Of a DNA stretch of 64,000 nt, positions 1 through 9,033 are shown piece by piece. The stretch is from the NCBI RefSeq assembly GCF_900129505.1, contig NZ_LT670818.1, forward strand, positions 9,085,001 through 9,149,000, read 5' to 3'. Below the pieces are notes generated by a model. That model made no database searches. It saw only the letters and a program-made list of their open reading frames with translations, and was not told the origin of the DNA. The position numbers and the translations under genes are program-made. Positions within the stretch are counted from its first letter, which is position 1. Every line of letters begins with the position of its first letter. Source of the DNA: Bradyrhizobium erythrophlei (lineage in GTDB: Bacteria > Pseudomonadota > Alphaproteobacteria > Rhizobiales > Xanthobacteraceae).

Positions 1-789
1 GTCAACACCATCATGGCCTGCGGCAACTGCCACACGCCCCGCGATGGAGACGGCAGGCCCGTCGCCGGCCGGGCCCTTTCCGGCGGCGGCCTGAAATTCA
101 CGACGCCGGCCTTCATCGCCACCGCGCCGAACATCACGCCCGATGTCGAAACCGGCATCGGAAGCTGGAGCGACGCTGAGATCAAGCGCGCGCTGGTCGA
201 AGGGATGCGCCCGGATCACGGCCGCCTCGCCGGCGTGCCGCTGGCCGCGATCATGCCGGCCAATTTCTACCGGGCGCTGCTGCCGGACGATCTCGATGCC
301 ATCATCGCCTATCTTCGCACCGTCGAGCCGGTCCGCAACCAGGTCCCCGATCCCGTCTACAAGGCGCCGGTGCACCGCGAAGGCTATCCCGACGCCGAGG
401 CCGGATTCGATCAAGCGATGTTTGCCGATCCGGTCAAGCGCGGCGCCTATCTCGTCACGATCGGCCATTGCATGGAGTGCCACTCCGCCCGGGCGGGCGG
501 CAACTCCGATTATCGGAATGGACTGGGTCGCGGCGGCAGGGTATTTCCGCCGCGCGACGGCGCTCCGGAGGGAACGCCGCCCAGCGTCGCCGCCAACATC
601 ACGTCCGATCCGACCGCCGGGATCGGCGGCTGGACCGATCAGGAAATCGGCCGCGCCATCACCCATGGAATTGCGCGCGACGGGCAGACGTTGAAGCCGC
701 CGATGGCGTTCGCCTATTATGGCGGGCTGAAAGAAGCCGATCTCGCCGATATCATCGCCTATCTGCGCACCGTGCCGCCGCTGCAATGA
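1..789 (+). CDS. c-type cytochrome, two haem sites (5' end outside window)
   Basis: The reading frame is open from base 1, so the true start lies before the window; the ATG at 13 is internal, only two codons before the first haem motif. Two CxxCH motifs are visible, CGNCH near base 19 and CMECH near base 470, each followed by a cytochrome c fold with downstream Met-containing segments, so this looks like a tandem class I cytochrome c. Such di- or tri-haem proteins usually pass electrons from a periplasmic dehydrogenase to the respiratory chain. A third haem domain could lie upstream. The partner enzyme is not in the window. No signal peptide can be assessed. Confidence 0.85.
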   Translation, partial: VNTIMACGNCHTPRDGDGRPVAGRALSGGGLKFTTPAFIATAPNITPDVETGIGSWSDAEIKRALVEGMRPDHGRLAGVPLAAIMPANFYRALLPDDLDAIIAYLRTVEPVRNQVPDPVYKAPVHREGYPDAEAGFDQAMFADPVKRGAYLVTIGHCMECHSARAGGNSDYRNGLGRGGRVFPPRDGAPEGTPPSVAANITSDPTAGIGGWTDQEIGRAITHGIARDGQTLKPPMAFAYYGGLKEADLADIIAYLRTVPPLQ

Positions 790-875
790 AGCCATCGCGA
801 GACGGTCGGTTCCAAGGCGGGCCGGGAAGTTGTATTCTGACCGAGACAACCTGACGCGCAGAAGGTGCTGCTGGA

Positions 876-1181
876 ATGATCGACGCCGTCACCAAGCCCA
901 AAACCAAGGTCAAGACCAAGACCGAACGGCCCAAGCTTCACAAAGTCATCCTCGTCAACGACGACTTCACGCCGCGCGAATTCGTCGTCACCGTCCTGAA
1001 GGCCGAGTTCCGCATGACCGAGGACCAGGCCCACAAGGTCATGATCACCGCGCACCAGCGCGGCGTCTGCGTGGTTGCCGTGTTCACCAAGGACGTGGCC
1101 GAGACCAAGGCGACCCGGGCCACCGACGCCGGCCGCGCCAAGGGTTATCCGCTGCTGTTCACCACCGAGCCCGAGGAATAG
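876..1181 (+). CDS. clpS: ATP-dependent Clp protease adaptor ClpS
   Basis: ClpS delivers N-degron substrates to ClpA-ClpP. The 101-residue product has the usual family length. After a Lys/Thr-rich flexible tail (residues 1-20) comes the signature VILVNDDFTPREFV, which carries the Asn-Asp-Asp pair of the substrate pocket, and then the Clp-binding helix pair with the HxxG-like segment AHQRGVCVV. The ATG at 876 follows a GAAGGTGCTGCTGGA purine-containing leader. No clpA is in the window; the next gene, a cyclase, is convergent with only 10 bases between stops. Identification is firm. Confidence 0.95.
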   Translation: MIDAVTKPKTKVKTKTERPKLHKVILVNDDFTPREFVVTVLKAEFRMTEDQAHKVMITAHQRGVCVVAVFTKDVAETKATRATDAGRAKGYPLLFTTEPEE

Positions 1182-1191
1182 CGGGCGGCGT

Positions 1192-2376
1192 TCAACCGGC
1201 CGGCGCTTCGTCCGCCAGGCCGTAGACCCGCTCGGCCTTCGAAAATCCCGCGATCGGAAATTCGCCGAGGTCGCTCCAGCCGCCGTCGCAGATGCCGGCA
1301 AAACCTTCCGAGGCCACGATGGTTCGGCTGAGCCGGCCGGCGATCTTTTCCAGGCGCGCCGCTAGATTGACGGCGGGGCCGATGCAGGTGAAGTCGAGCC
1401 GGTTGCCGCCGCCGATATTGCCGTAGAGGATTTTGCCGACATGCAGCGCGACGCCGAAGCGAAAACGCTCGACGGCTTCTCCGACCGGATAGTTCATGGC
1501 GTCGACGCTGGCGCGGGATTCCCGCGCGGCTTCGAGCACCTGGCTGCAAACCCGGCGAATGTCGCCGTCCGCTTCGGCGATCGGAAACACCGCGAGCAGC
1601 CCGTCGCCCATGAACTTCAGCACCTCGCCGCCATGGTTCCTGATCGCCGGTACCTGGCAGTCGAAGTAAAGATTGAGAATATCCACCACGGTCTCGGCCG
1701 GCAGCCGGTCGGACAGCGCGGTGAAGCCGCGCAAATCCGACAGCCAGATCGCGGCATGCATCGTCTCGGTGTGGCCGCGCCTGATCTGGCCGCCGAGAAT
1801 GCGCTCGCCGGCGCGGTTGCCGACATAGGTATCGAGTAAAATCGAAGCCTTGCGACGATGGTTCGTGACTTCGACGAGACGGGCCAGCGGCGGCATCAGG
1901 GATCGCAGACCGTTCAATTGTTCGTCGCTGAAGCCGCCCGGCTCCTTGGTGGTCCAGCTCGTGGCGTGAACCGTGCCGTCGGTCGAAAGCAGCGGCAGCG
2001 CGATATAGTCGGTGACGCCTTCGGCGCGCATCTCGTCGAGAAACGGAAAGCGCCTGCTTTCGGGATCGTCGATGCGATGCCTGACTTCCCTTGCCTCGCC
2101 AAACACGATCGCGAGCGGGCTGTGCTGAAATCGCGGCGAATCCAGCAGATCGAAATCCGCGGTCCCGGCGACGACTTCCTCGCCCGGCTTCCAGATGAAA
2201 TTGAGGCCGAGAATATCGGGATGCAGCGTGCGAACGAAGATGCCGACCCGCCACAGCGGCAAGCCGGCCCGCACCAGCCGCTCGCAGATTTCCGCCACCA
2301 TCAAAGGCGGATCGACGACGGACCGCGCGCCGTCGATCAGCCAGTCGGCGATCTTCCTGAGATCCTGCGGGTTCAT
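1192..2376 (-). CDS. adenylate/guanylate cyclase domain protein (class III)
   Basis: The protein has 394 residues. The N-terminal half (about 1-190) looks like a GAF-like sensory domain without a recognised ligand; the C-terminal half (about 200-385) is a class III nucleotide cyclase catalytic domain. Visible metal-binding segments are IWLSDLRGFT and MGDGLLAVF, the latter carrying the GDG turn, and a transition-state region GNIGGGNRLDFTCIGPAVNLAARLE with the Asn and Arg expected of an active enzyme. It probably makes cAMP. No membrane helix or signal peptide is seen, so it is cytosolic. It is transcribed alone, facing clpS. The signal sensed is unknown. Confidence 0.88.
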   Translation of the reverse strand: MNPQDLRKIADWLIDGARSVVDPPLMVAEICERLVRAGLPLWRVGIFVRTLHPDILGLNFIWKPGEEVVAGTADFDLLDSPRFQHSPLAIVFGEAREVRHRIDDPESRRFPFLDEMRAEGVTDYIALPLLSTDGTVHATSWTTKEPGGFSDEQLNGLRSLMPPLARLVEVTNHRRKASILLDTYVGNRAGERILGGQIRRGHTETMHAAIWLSDLRGFTALSDRLPAETVVDILNLYFDCQVPAIRNHGGEVLKFMGDGLLAVFPIAEADGDIRRVCSQVLEAARESRASVDAMNYPVGEAVERFRFGVALHVGKILYGNIGGGNRLDFTCIGPAVNLAARLEKIAGRLSRTIVASEGFAGICDGGWSDLGEFPIAGFSKAERVYGLADEAPAG

Positions 2377-2436
2377 GGGATGCGTATTTGCGGCCCAGTT
2401 TCAGGAAACGTCAAGGCGATAGGAACGCCTCAAAGC

Positions 2437-2530
2437 CGTCATCGCCGGGCTTGACCGCGGCGATCCATCTTCTTCGGAAAAAGCCTTTCGTGAAGATTGA
2501 TGGATTGCCGGGTCAAGCCCGGCAATGACG
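2437..2530. repeat. intergenic palindromic repeat (GTCATTGCCGGG type)
   Basis: The ends CGTCATCGCCGGGCTTGAC and GTCAAGCCCGGCAATGACG are near-perfect inverted copies around a short centre that itself contains GATCCATC/GATGGATT. This is a dispersed palindrome of a style common in Bradyrhizobium intergenic DNA. It lies just upstream of the cyclase gene. Confidence 0.7.
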
Positions 2531-2547
2531 TCGCTCTGGCGGTGGCC

Positions 2548-2630
2548 CGTAGCCTGGATGGAGCGCAGCGCAATCCGGGAATGAATTGACACCGGCGCCG
2601 GGATTACGCTTGCGCTCCATCCGGGTTACG
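2548..2630. repeat. intergenic palindromic repeat (CGTAGCCYGGATGGAGCGCA type)
   Basis: CGTAGCCTGGATGGAGCGCA at the left end is matched by its inverted form GCGCTCCATCCGGGTTACG at the right end. It is a second repeat family, directly next to the first, and lies 12 bases from the aroC stop codon, so it could act as a transcript end for aroC. Confidence 0.65.
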
Positions 2631-2642
2631 CTGCTGCAAAGC

Positions 2643-3731
2643 CTACCCGCCCACCTGCCCGCGATGCCTGAGGAAATGATCGGCCAGCACACAGGCCATC
2701 ATGGCTTCGCCGACCGGCACCGCGCGGATGCCGACACACGGGTCGTGGCGGCCTTTTGTGAGAATCTCGGTGTCGGCGCCGCCGCGATCGACGGTGCGGC
2801 GCGGCGAAAGGATCGACGAGGTCGGTTTCACCGCAAAACGCGCGACCACCGGCTGGCCGGTGGAGATGCCGCCCAGGATTCCGCCGGCATGGTTGGACAG
2901 GAAGCTGACGCCCTGGTTGCCCATCCGCATTTCGTCGGCGTTTTCCTCGCCGGTGAGTTCAGCCGCACCAAAACCGGCGCCGATCTCGACGCCCTTCACC
3001 GCGTTGATGCTCATCAGCGCTGCGGCGAGATCCGCATCGAGTTTTGCATAAATCGGCGCGCCGAGGCCTGCCGGCACGCCTTCGGCCACGATCTCGAGCA
3101 CCGCGCCGATCGACGAACCGCTCTTGCGGATGCCGTCGAGATAGCTTTCGAAGAATGCGGCCCTATCCTTGTCGGGGCAGAAGAACGGATTGCGCGCGAT
3201 CTCGTCCCAATCCCACTTCTCGCGATCGATCTTGTGCGGACCCATCTGCACCAGTGCGCCGCGCACGGTGACGCCGGGAAGGATCTTGCGCGCGATGGCG
3301 CCGGCCGCGACGCGCGTCGCAGTTTCGCGCGCGGATGAACGTCCGCCGCCGCGATAGTCGCGCAGGCCGTATTTGGCCTCATAGGTGAAGTCGGCATGGC
3401 CGGGGCGAAACTTGTCCTTGATCTCCGAATAATCCTTGGAGCGCTGGTCGGTGTTCTCGATCAATAGCGCGATCGGCGTGCCCGTCGTCACCTGCACGCC
3501 GGTCTCGGGATGCGCCATCACGCCGGACAGGATTTTTACCGCATCCGCCTCCTGGCGCTGGGTGGTGAAACGCGACTGGCCGGGACGCCGGCGATCGAGA
3601 TCGTGCTGGATGTCCTCGACCGCGAGCGGTAACAGCGGCGGGCAGCCGTCGACCACGCAGCCGATCGCAACCCCGTGGCTTTCGCCGAATGTCGTGACCC
3701 GGAACATGTGGCCGAAGGTGTTGAAGGACAT
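2643..3731 (-). CDS. aroC: chorismate synthase
   Basis: Converts 5-enolpyruvylshikimate 3-phosphate to chorismate, the last step of the shikimate pathway, using reduced FMN. The 362-residue product matches the family length. The start [20 protein letters not shown] contains family signature 1 (GESHG), followed by [15 protein letters not shown], and the signature [19 protein letters not shown] appears mid-protein. C-terminal [16 protein letters not shown] is also typical. It lies in a minus-strand group with the phosphatase and fabI genes, separated by repeats rather than overlapping. Identification is firm. Confidence 0.97.
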   Translation of the reverse strand: MSFNTFGHMFRVTTFGESHGVAIGCVVDGCPPLLPLAVEDIQHDLDRRRPGQSRFTTQRQEADAVKILSGVMAHPETGVQVTTGTPIALLIENTDQRSKDYSEIKDKFRPGHADFTYEAKYGLRDYRGGGRSSARETATRVAAGAIARKILPGVTVRGALVQMGPHKIDREKWDWDEIARNPFFCPDKDRAAFFESYLDGIRKSGSSIGAVLEIVAEGVPAGLGAPIYAKLDADLAAALMSINAVKGVEIGAGFGAAELTGEENADEMRMGNQGVSFLSNHAGGILGGISTGQPVVARFAVKPTSSILSPRRTVDRGGADTEILTKGRHDPCVGIRAVPVGEAMMACVLADHFLRHRGQVGG

Positions 3732-3821
3732 CGCGTGCCGCTCGGTCGTCGGACGTGGAAATGCTGACTGTCGTAACGCGGGGCATCCGGCGGGTCAAAT
3801 AAGACCTGAATCAGAGTGCGC

Positions 3822-3949
3822 CGTCATCATTCGAAGGCGGATGATCCAGTATTCCCGGTCTTGCGTCTCTCCACCGGCGCGGAATACTGGATGCCCGCCG
3901 GAGCCTGTCATCGGGCGGCCATCCGGCCGACCCGTTGGCGGGCATGACG
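3822..3949. repeat. intergenic palindromic repeat
   Basis: A nested palindrome: CGTCATCATTCGAAGGCGGAT and CCAGTATTCC/GGAATACTGG arms at the left, ending in GGCGGGCATGACGG. It fills the gap between aroC and the upstream histidine phosphatase gene. Confidence 0.6.
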
Positions 3950-3959
3950 GCAAATGGGG

Positions 3960-4559
3960 TTAACTATACTTCGACAATCCGCCGTCGACGAACACGTAAA
4001 CCGCGCCCTGCTCGATGGTCAGGTCGGCGGCGCTGTCAGGCGTCTCGATGCCGAGCGCCACCATCAGCGCCCGCGCGGTGCCGCCATGGGCCACCGCGAC
4101 GGTATCTTCCGTCAGTTGCTGGTACCAGTCGGTCACCCTCGCCTGCACCGCGACATAGCTCTCGCCGCCCGGCGGCGCCACGGTCCATTTCTCGGTCTGA
4201 CGCTTCGCAAAGAGCTCGGGGTCCTTTTCTTGCGCTTGAGGCAAGGTCGAGCCTTCCCACTGGCCATAAGCGATCTCGCGCAGGCGGCCGTCGATCGCGT
4301 ATTGATCTGAGGGCAGCTTCAGGCTTTCCCGTACCAGTTCCATGGTGGAGCGGGCGCGCACCAGCGGACTGGCGACGAACGCAAGCGAGGTCTCGCTGCG
4401 GCCATCGCGCGCAAAGCGATCGGCGAGGATGATACCGGCCCTGGCGGCCTGCCTGCGGCCGAGATCGTTGAGCGGAATATCCTGCGTGCCCTGCAGCCGG
4501 CCCAGCGCGTTCCACTCGGTCTCGCCATGGCGAATGTAATAGATCGTCGGCACGAACAT
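3960..4559 (-). CDS. histidine phosphatase family protein (phosphoglycerate mutase-like)
   Basis: A 199-residue member of the histidine phosphatase superfamily. The start MFVPTIYYIRHGETEWNALG carries the RHGE catalytic motif with the phospho-accepting His, and AVAHGGTARAL carries the second catalytic His. The frame runs 50 codons further upstream, but that stretch lies in an intergenic palindrome, so the ATG at 4559 is the likely start. Substrate is uncertain: family members act on phosphoglycerate, alpha-ribazole phosphate, fructose 2,6-bisphosphate or others. It sits between aroC and fabI, all on the minus strand. Confidence 0.88.
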   Translation of the reverse strand: MFVPTIYYIRHGETEWNALGRLQGTQDIPLNDLGRRQAARAGIILADRFARDGRSETSLAFVASPLVRARSTMELVRESLKLPSDQYAIDGRLREIAYGQWEGSTLPQAQEKDPELFAKRQTEKWTVAPPGGESYVAVQARVTDWYQQLTEDTVAVAHGGTARALMVALGIETPDSAADLTIEQGAVYVFVDGGLSKYS

Positions 4560-4582
4560 GAGAGCTCTAAACGTCCACTCGT

Positions 4583-4702
4583 CGTCATTGCGAGGAGCCA
4601 ACGGGTCGCGCAAATGCGCGCCCGATGATAAACTCCGCAACGAAGCAATCCAGCTTTCTTGCTTGTTGCCCGATGGATTGCTTCGCTTCGCTCGCAATGA
4701 CG
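4583..4702. repeat. intergenic palindromic repeat (CGTCATTGCGAGGAGC type)
   Basis: Begins CGTCATTGCGAGGAGCCAAC and ends CTTCGCTCGCAATGACG, with inner GAAGCAATCCA / TGGATTGCTTC arms. It separates fabI from the phosphatase gene and, read on the minus strand, gives a false N-terminal extension of the phosphatase. Confidence 0.75.
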
Positions 4703-4709
4703 GATGCAA

Positions 4710-5528
4710 TCAATCCTTCGCCAGCGAAATATCCGGCGCGTCGGGGCGCTTCATGCCGACGACGTGGTAGCCGGAATCGACATGATGCACTTCGCCGGTG
4801 ACGCCGCGCGACAGGTCGGAGAGCAAATACAGCGCGCTGTCGCCGACTTCCTCTGTCGTCACCGTGCGGCGCATCGGGGCGTTGTATTCGTTCCACTTCA
4901 GGATATAGCGGAAATCGCCGATGCCGGACGCGGCCAGTGTCTTGATCGGTCCCGCCGAGATCGCGTTGACGCGAATGTTCTTCTCGCCGAGATCGGCGGC
5001 GAGATAGCGCACGCTGGCCTCGAGTGCGGCTTTTGCCACTCCCATCACGTTGTAATGCGGCATCCACTTCTCGGCACCGTAATAGGTCAGCGTCACGATC
5101 GAGCCGCCATCGACCAGCAACTTCTCTGCGCGCTGCGCGATCGCGGTCAGCGAATAGCAGGAGATCAGCATGGTCTTGGAAAAATTGTCGGCGGTAGTTT
5201 CGAGATAGCGGCCGTCGAGCTGGTCCTTGTCGGAGAACGCGATCGCATGCACCACAAAGTCGATCTTGCCCCATTTCTCCCGGAGCACGTCGAACACCGC
5301 ATCGATGGTCTTGGGATCGGTGACGTCGCAATGGCCGAGCAGGGTGCCGCCGAGTTCCTTCGCCAGCGGCTCGACCCGCTTCTTCAGCGCGTCGCCCTGC
5401 CAGGTCAGCGCGATTTCCGCGCCCGCCGCGTGGCAGGCCCTGGCGATGCCCCAGGCGATCGAGCGGTTGTTGGCAACCCCGAGGATCACCCCGCGCTTGC
5501 CCTGCATCAGACCCGAACTTTGCGCCAT
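4710..5528 (-). CDS. fabI: enoyl-[acyl-carrier-protein] reductase (NADH)
   Basis: Last reductive step of each fatty-acid elongation cycle. The 272-residue product has the FabI pattern: GVANNRSIAWGIARA nucleotide-binding loop near residue 18, the Tyr-(6)-Tyr-type active site region in the segment TLTYYGAEKWMPHYNVMGVAKAAL with the catalytic Lys, and AGPIKTLAASGI. The ATG at 5528 is preceded by a plausible leader and matches the usual N-terminus (short tail, then KRGVILGVANN). A closely spaced phosphatase and aroC follow. Being the classic triclosan-target family is known of FabI, not tested here. Confidence 0.95.
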   Translation of the reverse strand: MAQSSGLMQGKRGVILGVANNRSIAWGIARACHAAGAEIALTWQGDALKKRVEPLAKELGGTLLGHCDVTDPKTIDAVFDVLREKWGKIDFVVHAIAFSDKDQLDGRYLETTADNFSKTMLISCYSLTAIAQRAEKLLVDGGSIVTLTYYGAEKWMPHYNVMGVAKAALEASVRYLAADLGEKNIRVNAISAGPIKTLAASGIGDFRYILKWNEYNAPMRRTVTTEEVGDSALYLLSDLSRGVTGEVHHVDSGYHVVGMKRPDAPDISLAKD

Positions 5529-5731
5529 TTACGTTTCCCATCACGCTTGATCTGATCTGGAGGTACACCAGCCCTCCCGGCCGGTACAGCCCAAATCCGT
5601 CCCCAATTTAGGCGGTTTCTTCCTCCCCCTTAACTGCCGGAATAGTGGCGCCATTTCGGTGTTATGCTGTGGACGAGGCGTTCGCGCTACCGAACCTGGA
5701 CGCCGGCCGACCAACCCAAGATCGGGCGTCA

Positions 5732-6220
5732 ATGACCGCGTTTCGCCAGAGCGTCGAAGCCATGATTCCGGCCTTGCGCCGCTATGCGCGCGCGCTGACG
5801 CGGGACGCGGATACAGCCGACGATCTGGTGCAGGACACGCTGGTGCGGGCGCTGCGGTCGGAACGGCTGTTTCTCGGAGGCGACGTCAGGAGCTGGCTCT
5901 ACACCATCCTGACCAACCTCAACAAGAATCGGCGGCGGTCGCTGGCGCGGCGGCCGCAATTCATGCCGCTGCTCGACAACAACCCCGACGCCAGCGGAAC
6001 CGAGGCGGAAGGACGCGACATCGCCCGCGCGCTGGCGACATTGGTGGAGGAACAGCGCGCGGTGTTGCTCTTGGTGATGCTGGAAGGCCTGAGCTACCGC
6101 GAGGTCGCCGACATCCAAAGCGTGCCGATCGGCACTGTCATGTCGCGCCTCGCCCGCGCCCGTGCCCATGTGAAGGCCGCCCTCGAGGGTGAGCGCCCGG
6201 CGCTGCGGCGGGTGAAGTGA
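5732..6220 (+). CDS. ECF-type RNA polymerase sigma factor
   Basis: A 162-residue extracytoplasmic-function sigma factor. Region 2 is seen as ALTRDADTADDLVQDTLVRAL followed by RSWLYTILTNLNKNRRR; region 4 as VLLLVMLEGLSYREVADIQ with the helix-turn-helix VPIGTVMSRLARAR. The frame opens 29 codons earlier at 5645, but the ATG at 5732 gives the family's normal N-terminus. The next gene encodes a membrane anti-sigma factor 93 bases downstream, the usual pairing. GGAAT at 5639 with GTGTT about 16 bases later is a weak candidate for an autoregulated ECF promoter. Confidence 0.9.
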   Translation: MTAFRQSVEAMIPALRRYARALTRDADTADDLVQDTLVRALRSERLFLGGDVRSWLYTILTNLNKNRRRSLARRPQFMPLLDNNPDASGTEAEGRDIARALATLVEEQRAVLLLVMLEGLSYREVADIQSVPIGTVMSRLARARAHVKAALEGERPALRRVK

Positions 6221-6313
6221 TGGCAGGCATTGTGCATATCGACAGGCATAGCGATGATGCGACGAATTGCGTGAACGTGCTTTTTTGATTGAGACTGGAC
6301 AGAGACAACGCCC

Positions 6314-7084
6314 ATGACCGACCTCCGGATTCCCGTCACCGAAGACGAGCTGCACGCCTATGTCGACGATGAATTGCCGGCGGAGCGTCGTGGCGATGTC
6401 GAGACGTGGCTGTCGGCGCATCCTGACGACGCCGAGCGGGTGCGCTCATGGCGCGAGATGGCCGAGACACTGCACGCGCGTTACGATTCCGTCGCCGACG
6501 AGCCGGTGCCGCAGCGGCTTTCGATCGACCGGCTGGCGCGAGAGCCGCGCAAATGGATGTACGGCGCCATCGCCGCCACGCTGCTGGCGTTCATCGCCGG
6601 CGGCGGCACCGGCTGGCTGGCGCGGGGCGTTGCCGCCTCGCCGTCGACGTTCCAGAATTTTACCGTGGACGCGCTCGACGCGCACCGGCTCTACGTCGTC
6701 GAGGTGCGCCATCCCGTCGAGGTGCCCGGCAGCGAACGCACGCATCTGCAGCAATGGCTGACCAAGCGCTGCGGCTGGGACGTCCGCGCGCCGGAATTGG
6801 GCGCAACCGGATTGAAGCTGGTCGGCGGACGGCTGTTGCCGGGGCCGACCGGGCCGGCATCGTTCCTGATGTATGAGAGCGCCTCGGGCGAGCGCTTCAC
6901 GGTCTACACCGCGCGCGCGAAGTCGGAGACCACGCAGATGCGCTACGCCAAACAGGACAACGACGGCGCGCTGTTCTGGGCCGACAACGGCGTGGGCTAT
7001 GTGGTCAGCGGCGGCAGCGACCGCGATCGCCTGACCCAGGTGGCGCGGCTGGTCTACGACCAGACCGAAAAGACCGGCGGGTGA
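6314..7084 (+). CDS. anti-sigma factor, membrane-anchored
   Basis: A 256-residue partner of the preceding sigma factor. The N-terminal 60 residues (VTEDELHAYVDDELPAERR) are the zinc-finger-like anti-sigma segment of this family, though the Cys of the usual HxxxCxxC motif are absent, so it would be a non-zinc variant. One transmembrane helix follows (about residues 78-96, GAIAATLLAFIAGGGTGWLA), then a periplasmic domain of about 150 residues. It would hold the sigma factor at the membrane until a periplasmic or cytosolic signal frees it. The signal is unknown. Confidence 0.87.
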   Translation: MTDLRIPVTEDELHAYVDDELPAERRGDVETWLSAHPDDAERVRSWREMAETLHARYDSVADEPVPQRLSIDRLAREPRKWMYGAIAATLLAFIAGGGTGWLARGVAASPSTFQNFTVDALDAHRLYVVEVRHPVEVPGSERTHLQQWLTKRCGWDVRAPELGATGLKLVGGRLLPGPTGPASFLMYESASGERFTVYTARAKSETTQMRYAKQDNDGALFWADNGVGYVVSGGSDRDRLTQVARLVYDQTEKTGG

Positions 7085-7092
7085 GCCAGTTT

Positions 7093-7179
7093 GTAGCCCT
7101 GATGCAGCGAAACGACATTCGGGAAGACCGCTGAACGCGCGGTGATCCCGGGATTGCGCTTCGTTGCATTCGGGCTACA
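7093..7179. repeat. intergenic palindromic repeat (GTAGCCC type)
   Basis: GTAGCCCTGATGCAGCGAAA at the left and GCGCTTCGTTGCATTCGGGC at the right form an imperfect palindrome related to the copy at 2548-2630. It begins 8 bases after the anti-sigma stop codon. Confidence 0.6.
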
Positions 7180-7327
7180 GGGGCAAAAAAAACCGGCGGA
7201 TGATCAGGGTCAACGCCGTTGTCCCAATTAGGACATCGAAAATCTGGAATTGGAACATCGGTGCGTCTCAAATTCGCACCGGGTGTTCACGCGAAATTGT
7301 AACGCGTTCGATCCGCCGATCGACGCA

Positions 7328-7386
7328 AGCGGCCTCGACGGGGTTTTGTACCGCGCTGGTCCCCCGCTCGAGGCCGCTCCTTTTTT
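7328..7386 (+). terminator. strong Rho-independent terminator, possibly of a small RNA
   Basis: AGCGGCCTCGA (7328-7338) pairs with TCGAGGCCGCT (7368-7378), with a further CGGGG/CCCCG extension inside the loop, and is followed by six T from 7381. The T run makes it a plus-strand terminator. The nearest plus-strand stop codon is 244 bases upstream with a repeat between, so it may end a non-coding transcript from 7180-7386. The rest of the 7085-7414 gap shows no coding potential. Confidence 0.6.
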
Positions 7387-7414
7387 CCGCCACCTTTGGG
7401 GGGCGTCGGAACGC

Positions 7415-8392
7415 TCAGAATAGATCACTGCGCGGATTATAGGTGTGTCCGTCGCGCCACTTCTGCATCAACGCTTCGAGTTCGGCGTCGTTCCCGTCCG
7501 GTAACATGATGCGGGTGGTGACGAAGAGATCGCCCGGCGTCCCGGTCGGCTTCGGCAAGCCCTTGCCTTTGAGGCGAAACGTCCGGCCGCTCGAAGTGTT
7601 TTTCGGAATCGACAGTTCGACCGCGCTGCCGAGCGTGGGCACCCGGACCTTGCCGCCGAGCACGGCTTCATAGAGCGTGATCGGCAGGTCGACGCGCAGG
7701 TCGCTGCCCTCGACCTTGAAGAAACGATGCGGCGCGATATTGACGGTGATCAGGAGATCGCCGGGCGGGTGGCCCGGCGAGGTCTCGCCCTGCCCCTTCA
7801 GCCGGATCTGCTGGCCGGCCACGACACCGGCCGGGATCTTGACATTGAGCTCCTTGCCGGTCGGCAGCCGGACGCGCTTCTCGACGCCGTTGACAGACTC
7901 TTCCAGCGACACCGTCATCGCGACCGACAGATCGAGATCGAGCGCGATGCCGCCGGTGTCGAATTCGAAGGTGGTACCGCCGCCGGGCCGCGGGCCGCGC
8001 CCCGCCGCGCCGCCGAACATGCTGTTGAGGATATCCTCGAAACCGCCGCCACCCCCGCCTGCAAAGCCGCCGGGACCGGCGCCACCCGAGCGGAAGGTGT
8101 GGGTCTCGAAGCCGCCGCCACGGCCAGCCCGCGCGCGCGGGTCGCCGCCGGGAAAGCCCTGGAAGCGGGGCTTGCCCTCGGCGTCGATCTCGCCGCGATC
8201 GAATTGCTTGCGCTTTTCCTCGTCGCCGAGGATCTCGTTGGCCGAGTTCAGCTCGGAAAAGCGCGCCGCGGATTTCGGATCGTTCTTGTTGGCGTCGGGG
8301 TGGTGCTTCTTGGCAAGCTTGCGATAGGCGCTCTTGATCGCCGCAGCACTGGCGCCCCGCGGCACCCCCAAGACCTCATAGGGGTCGCGCAT
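7415..8392 (-). CDS. DnaJ-type co-chaperone (CbpA-like)
   Basis: A 325-residue J-domain protein. The N-terminal J domain has the HPD tripeptide ([12 protein letters not shown], residues about 30-40), then a Gly/Phe-rich linker (about 75-135), then two C-terminal substrate-binding beta domains. There is no CxxCxGxG zinc-finger region, so it is a class II (CbpA-like) protein, not classical DnaJ. It stimulates the ATPase of DnaK. It is monocistronic as far as can be seen, and no heat-shock promoter was identified. Confidence 0.92.
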   Translation of the reverse strand: MRDPYEVLGVPRGASAAAIKSAYRKLAKKHHPDANKNDPKSAARFSELNSANEILGDEEKRKQFDRGEIDAEGKPRFQGFPGGDPRARAGRGGGFETHTFRSGGAGPGGFAGGGGGGFEDILNSMFGGAAGRGPRPGGGTTFEFDTGGIALDLDLSVAMTVSLEESVNGVEKRVRLPTGKELNVKIPAGVVAGQQIRLKGQGETSPGHPPGDLLITVNIAPHRFFKVEGSDLRVDLPITLYEAVLGGKVRVPTLGSAVELSIPKNTSSGRTFRLKGKGLPKPTGTPGDLFVTTRIMLPDGNDAELEALMQKWRDGHTYNPRSDLF

Positions 8393-8501
8393 CCGTCACG
8401 TCTCCTTCAAGGAAAATCTGATCTTAAACTGAGGGCAGCCCGCCCACCACGATTTCATTTGGGGTCGTCGTGGCATTTTTGCAACGGGTTCCCTCTTGAT
8501 G

Positions 8502-8990
8502 CTAGCCCTGTCTCCACGGCTTCAGCGTGTGAATTTCCCAACGGCCATTGCCGACCTGGCAGGCGGCCCCCTGCAGCCAGCTTTCATTGCTGCCATTGAC
8601 ATAGCTTGCCAGAAAATCCCGGCAGGTGCGTCCGTCCTCGCTATAGGCCTTCGCCAGCGGCGTCACCGAACCGCGCGCGCCCGTTTTGGGATTTTCCCAG
8701 GGCTGGCTGGAATCCTTGTCGCCCTTGGTCAGCACGTCGGAGGCGGCATTGCGGGCAAAGGCAAGGTCGCTCTCGGTCGGCGCCGGCCCGCCGGCGGCAC
8801 CCGGGGCAAGCGAGCCCGTCTGGTCGTTGTCGCCCATCTTGGCGAACGCCGCGTCGATCCGGGACATGCTGCAGCCGCCGCTCCCGAAGGCGATTAGAAT
8901 CAGTGTCAACACGGCGCCCGCCGGAGCGATCGCCGATAGGCCTGCGCGTCCCCATGCCCTATATAGGGCGAACCCATAGTGGGGCGGCAA
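8502..8990 (-). CDS. RT0821/Lpp0805-like surface lipoprotein
   Basis: The mature part is a small secreted domain ending in WEIHTLKPW, with a CRDF Cys and a second Cys in [10 protein letters not shown], as in the rickettsial 17-kDa antigen-related RT0821/Lpp0805 proteins. A lipoprotein signal is seen as a hydrophobic stretch followed by FGSGGC, with Cys as the acylation site. The start is uncertain: ATG codons exist only within the divergent pdxH (9053, 9170), so TTG at 8990 (162 residues, two Arg before the hydrophobic core) or GTG at 8912 (136 residues) is likelier. Function of the family is not established. Confidence 0.7.
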   Translation of the reverse strand: MPPHYGFALYRAWGRAGLSAIAPAGAVLTLILIAFGSGGCSMSRIDAAFAKMGDNDQTGSLAPGAAGGPAPTESDLAFARNAASDVLTKGDKDSSQPWENPKTGARGSVTPLAKAYSEDGRTCRDFLASYVNGSNESWLQGAACQVGNGRWEIHTLKPWRQG

Positions 8991-9033
8991 CGCGCAATTG
9001 ACCGCGGGCGGACGCAATTCGGAACTCCCAGAA

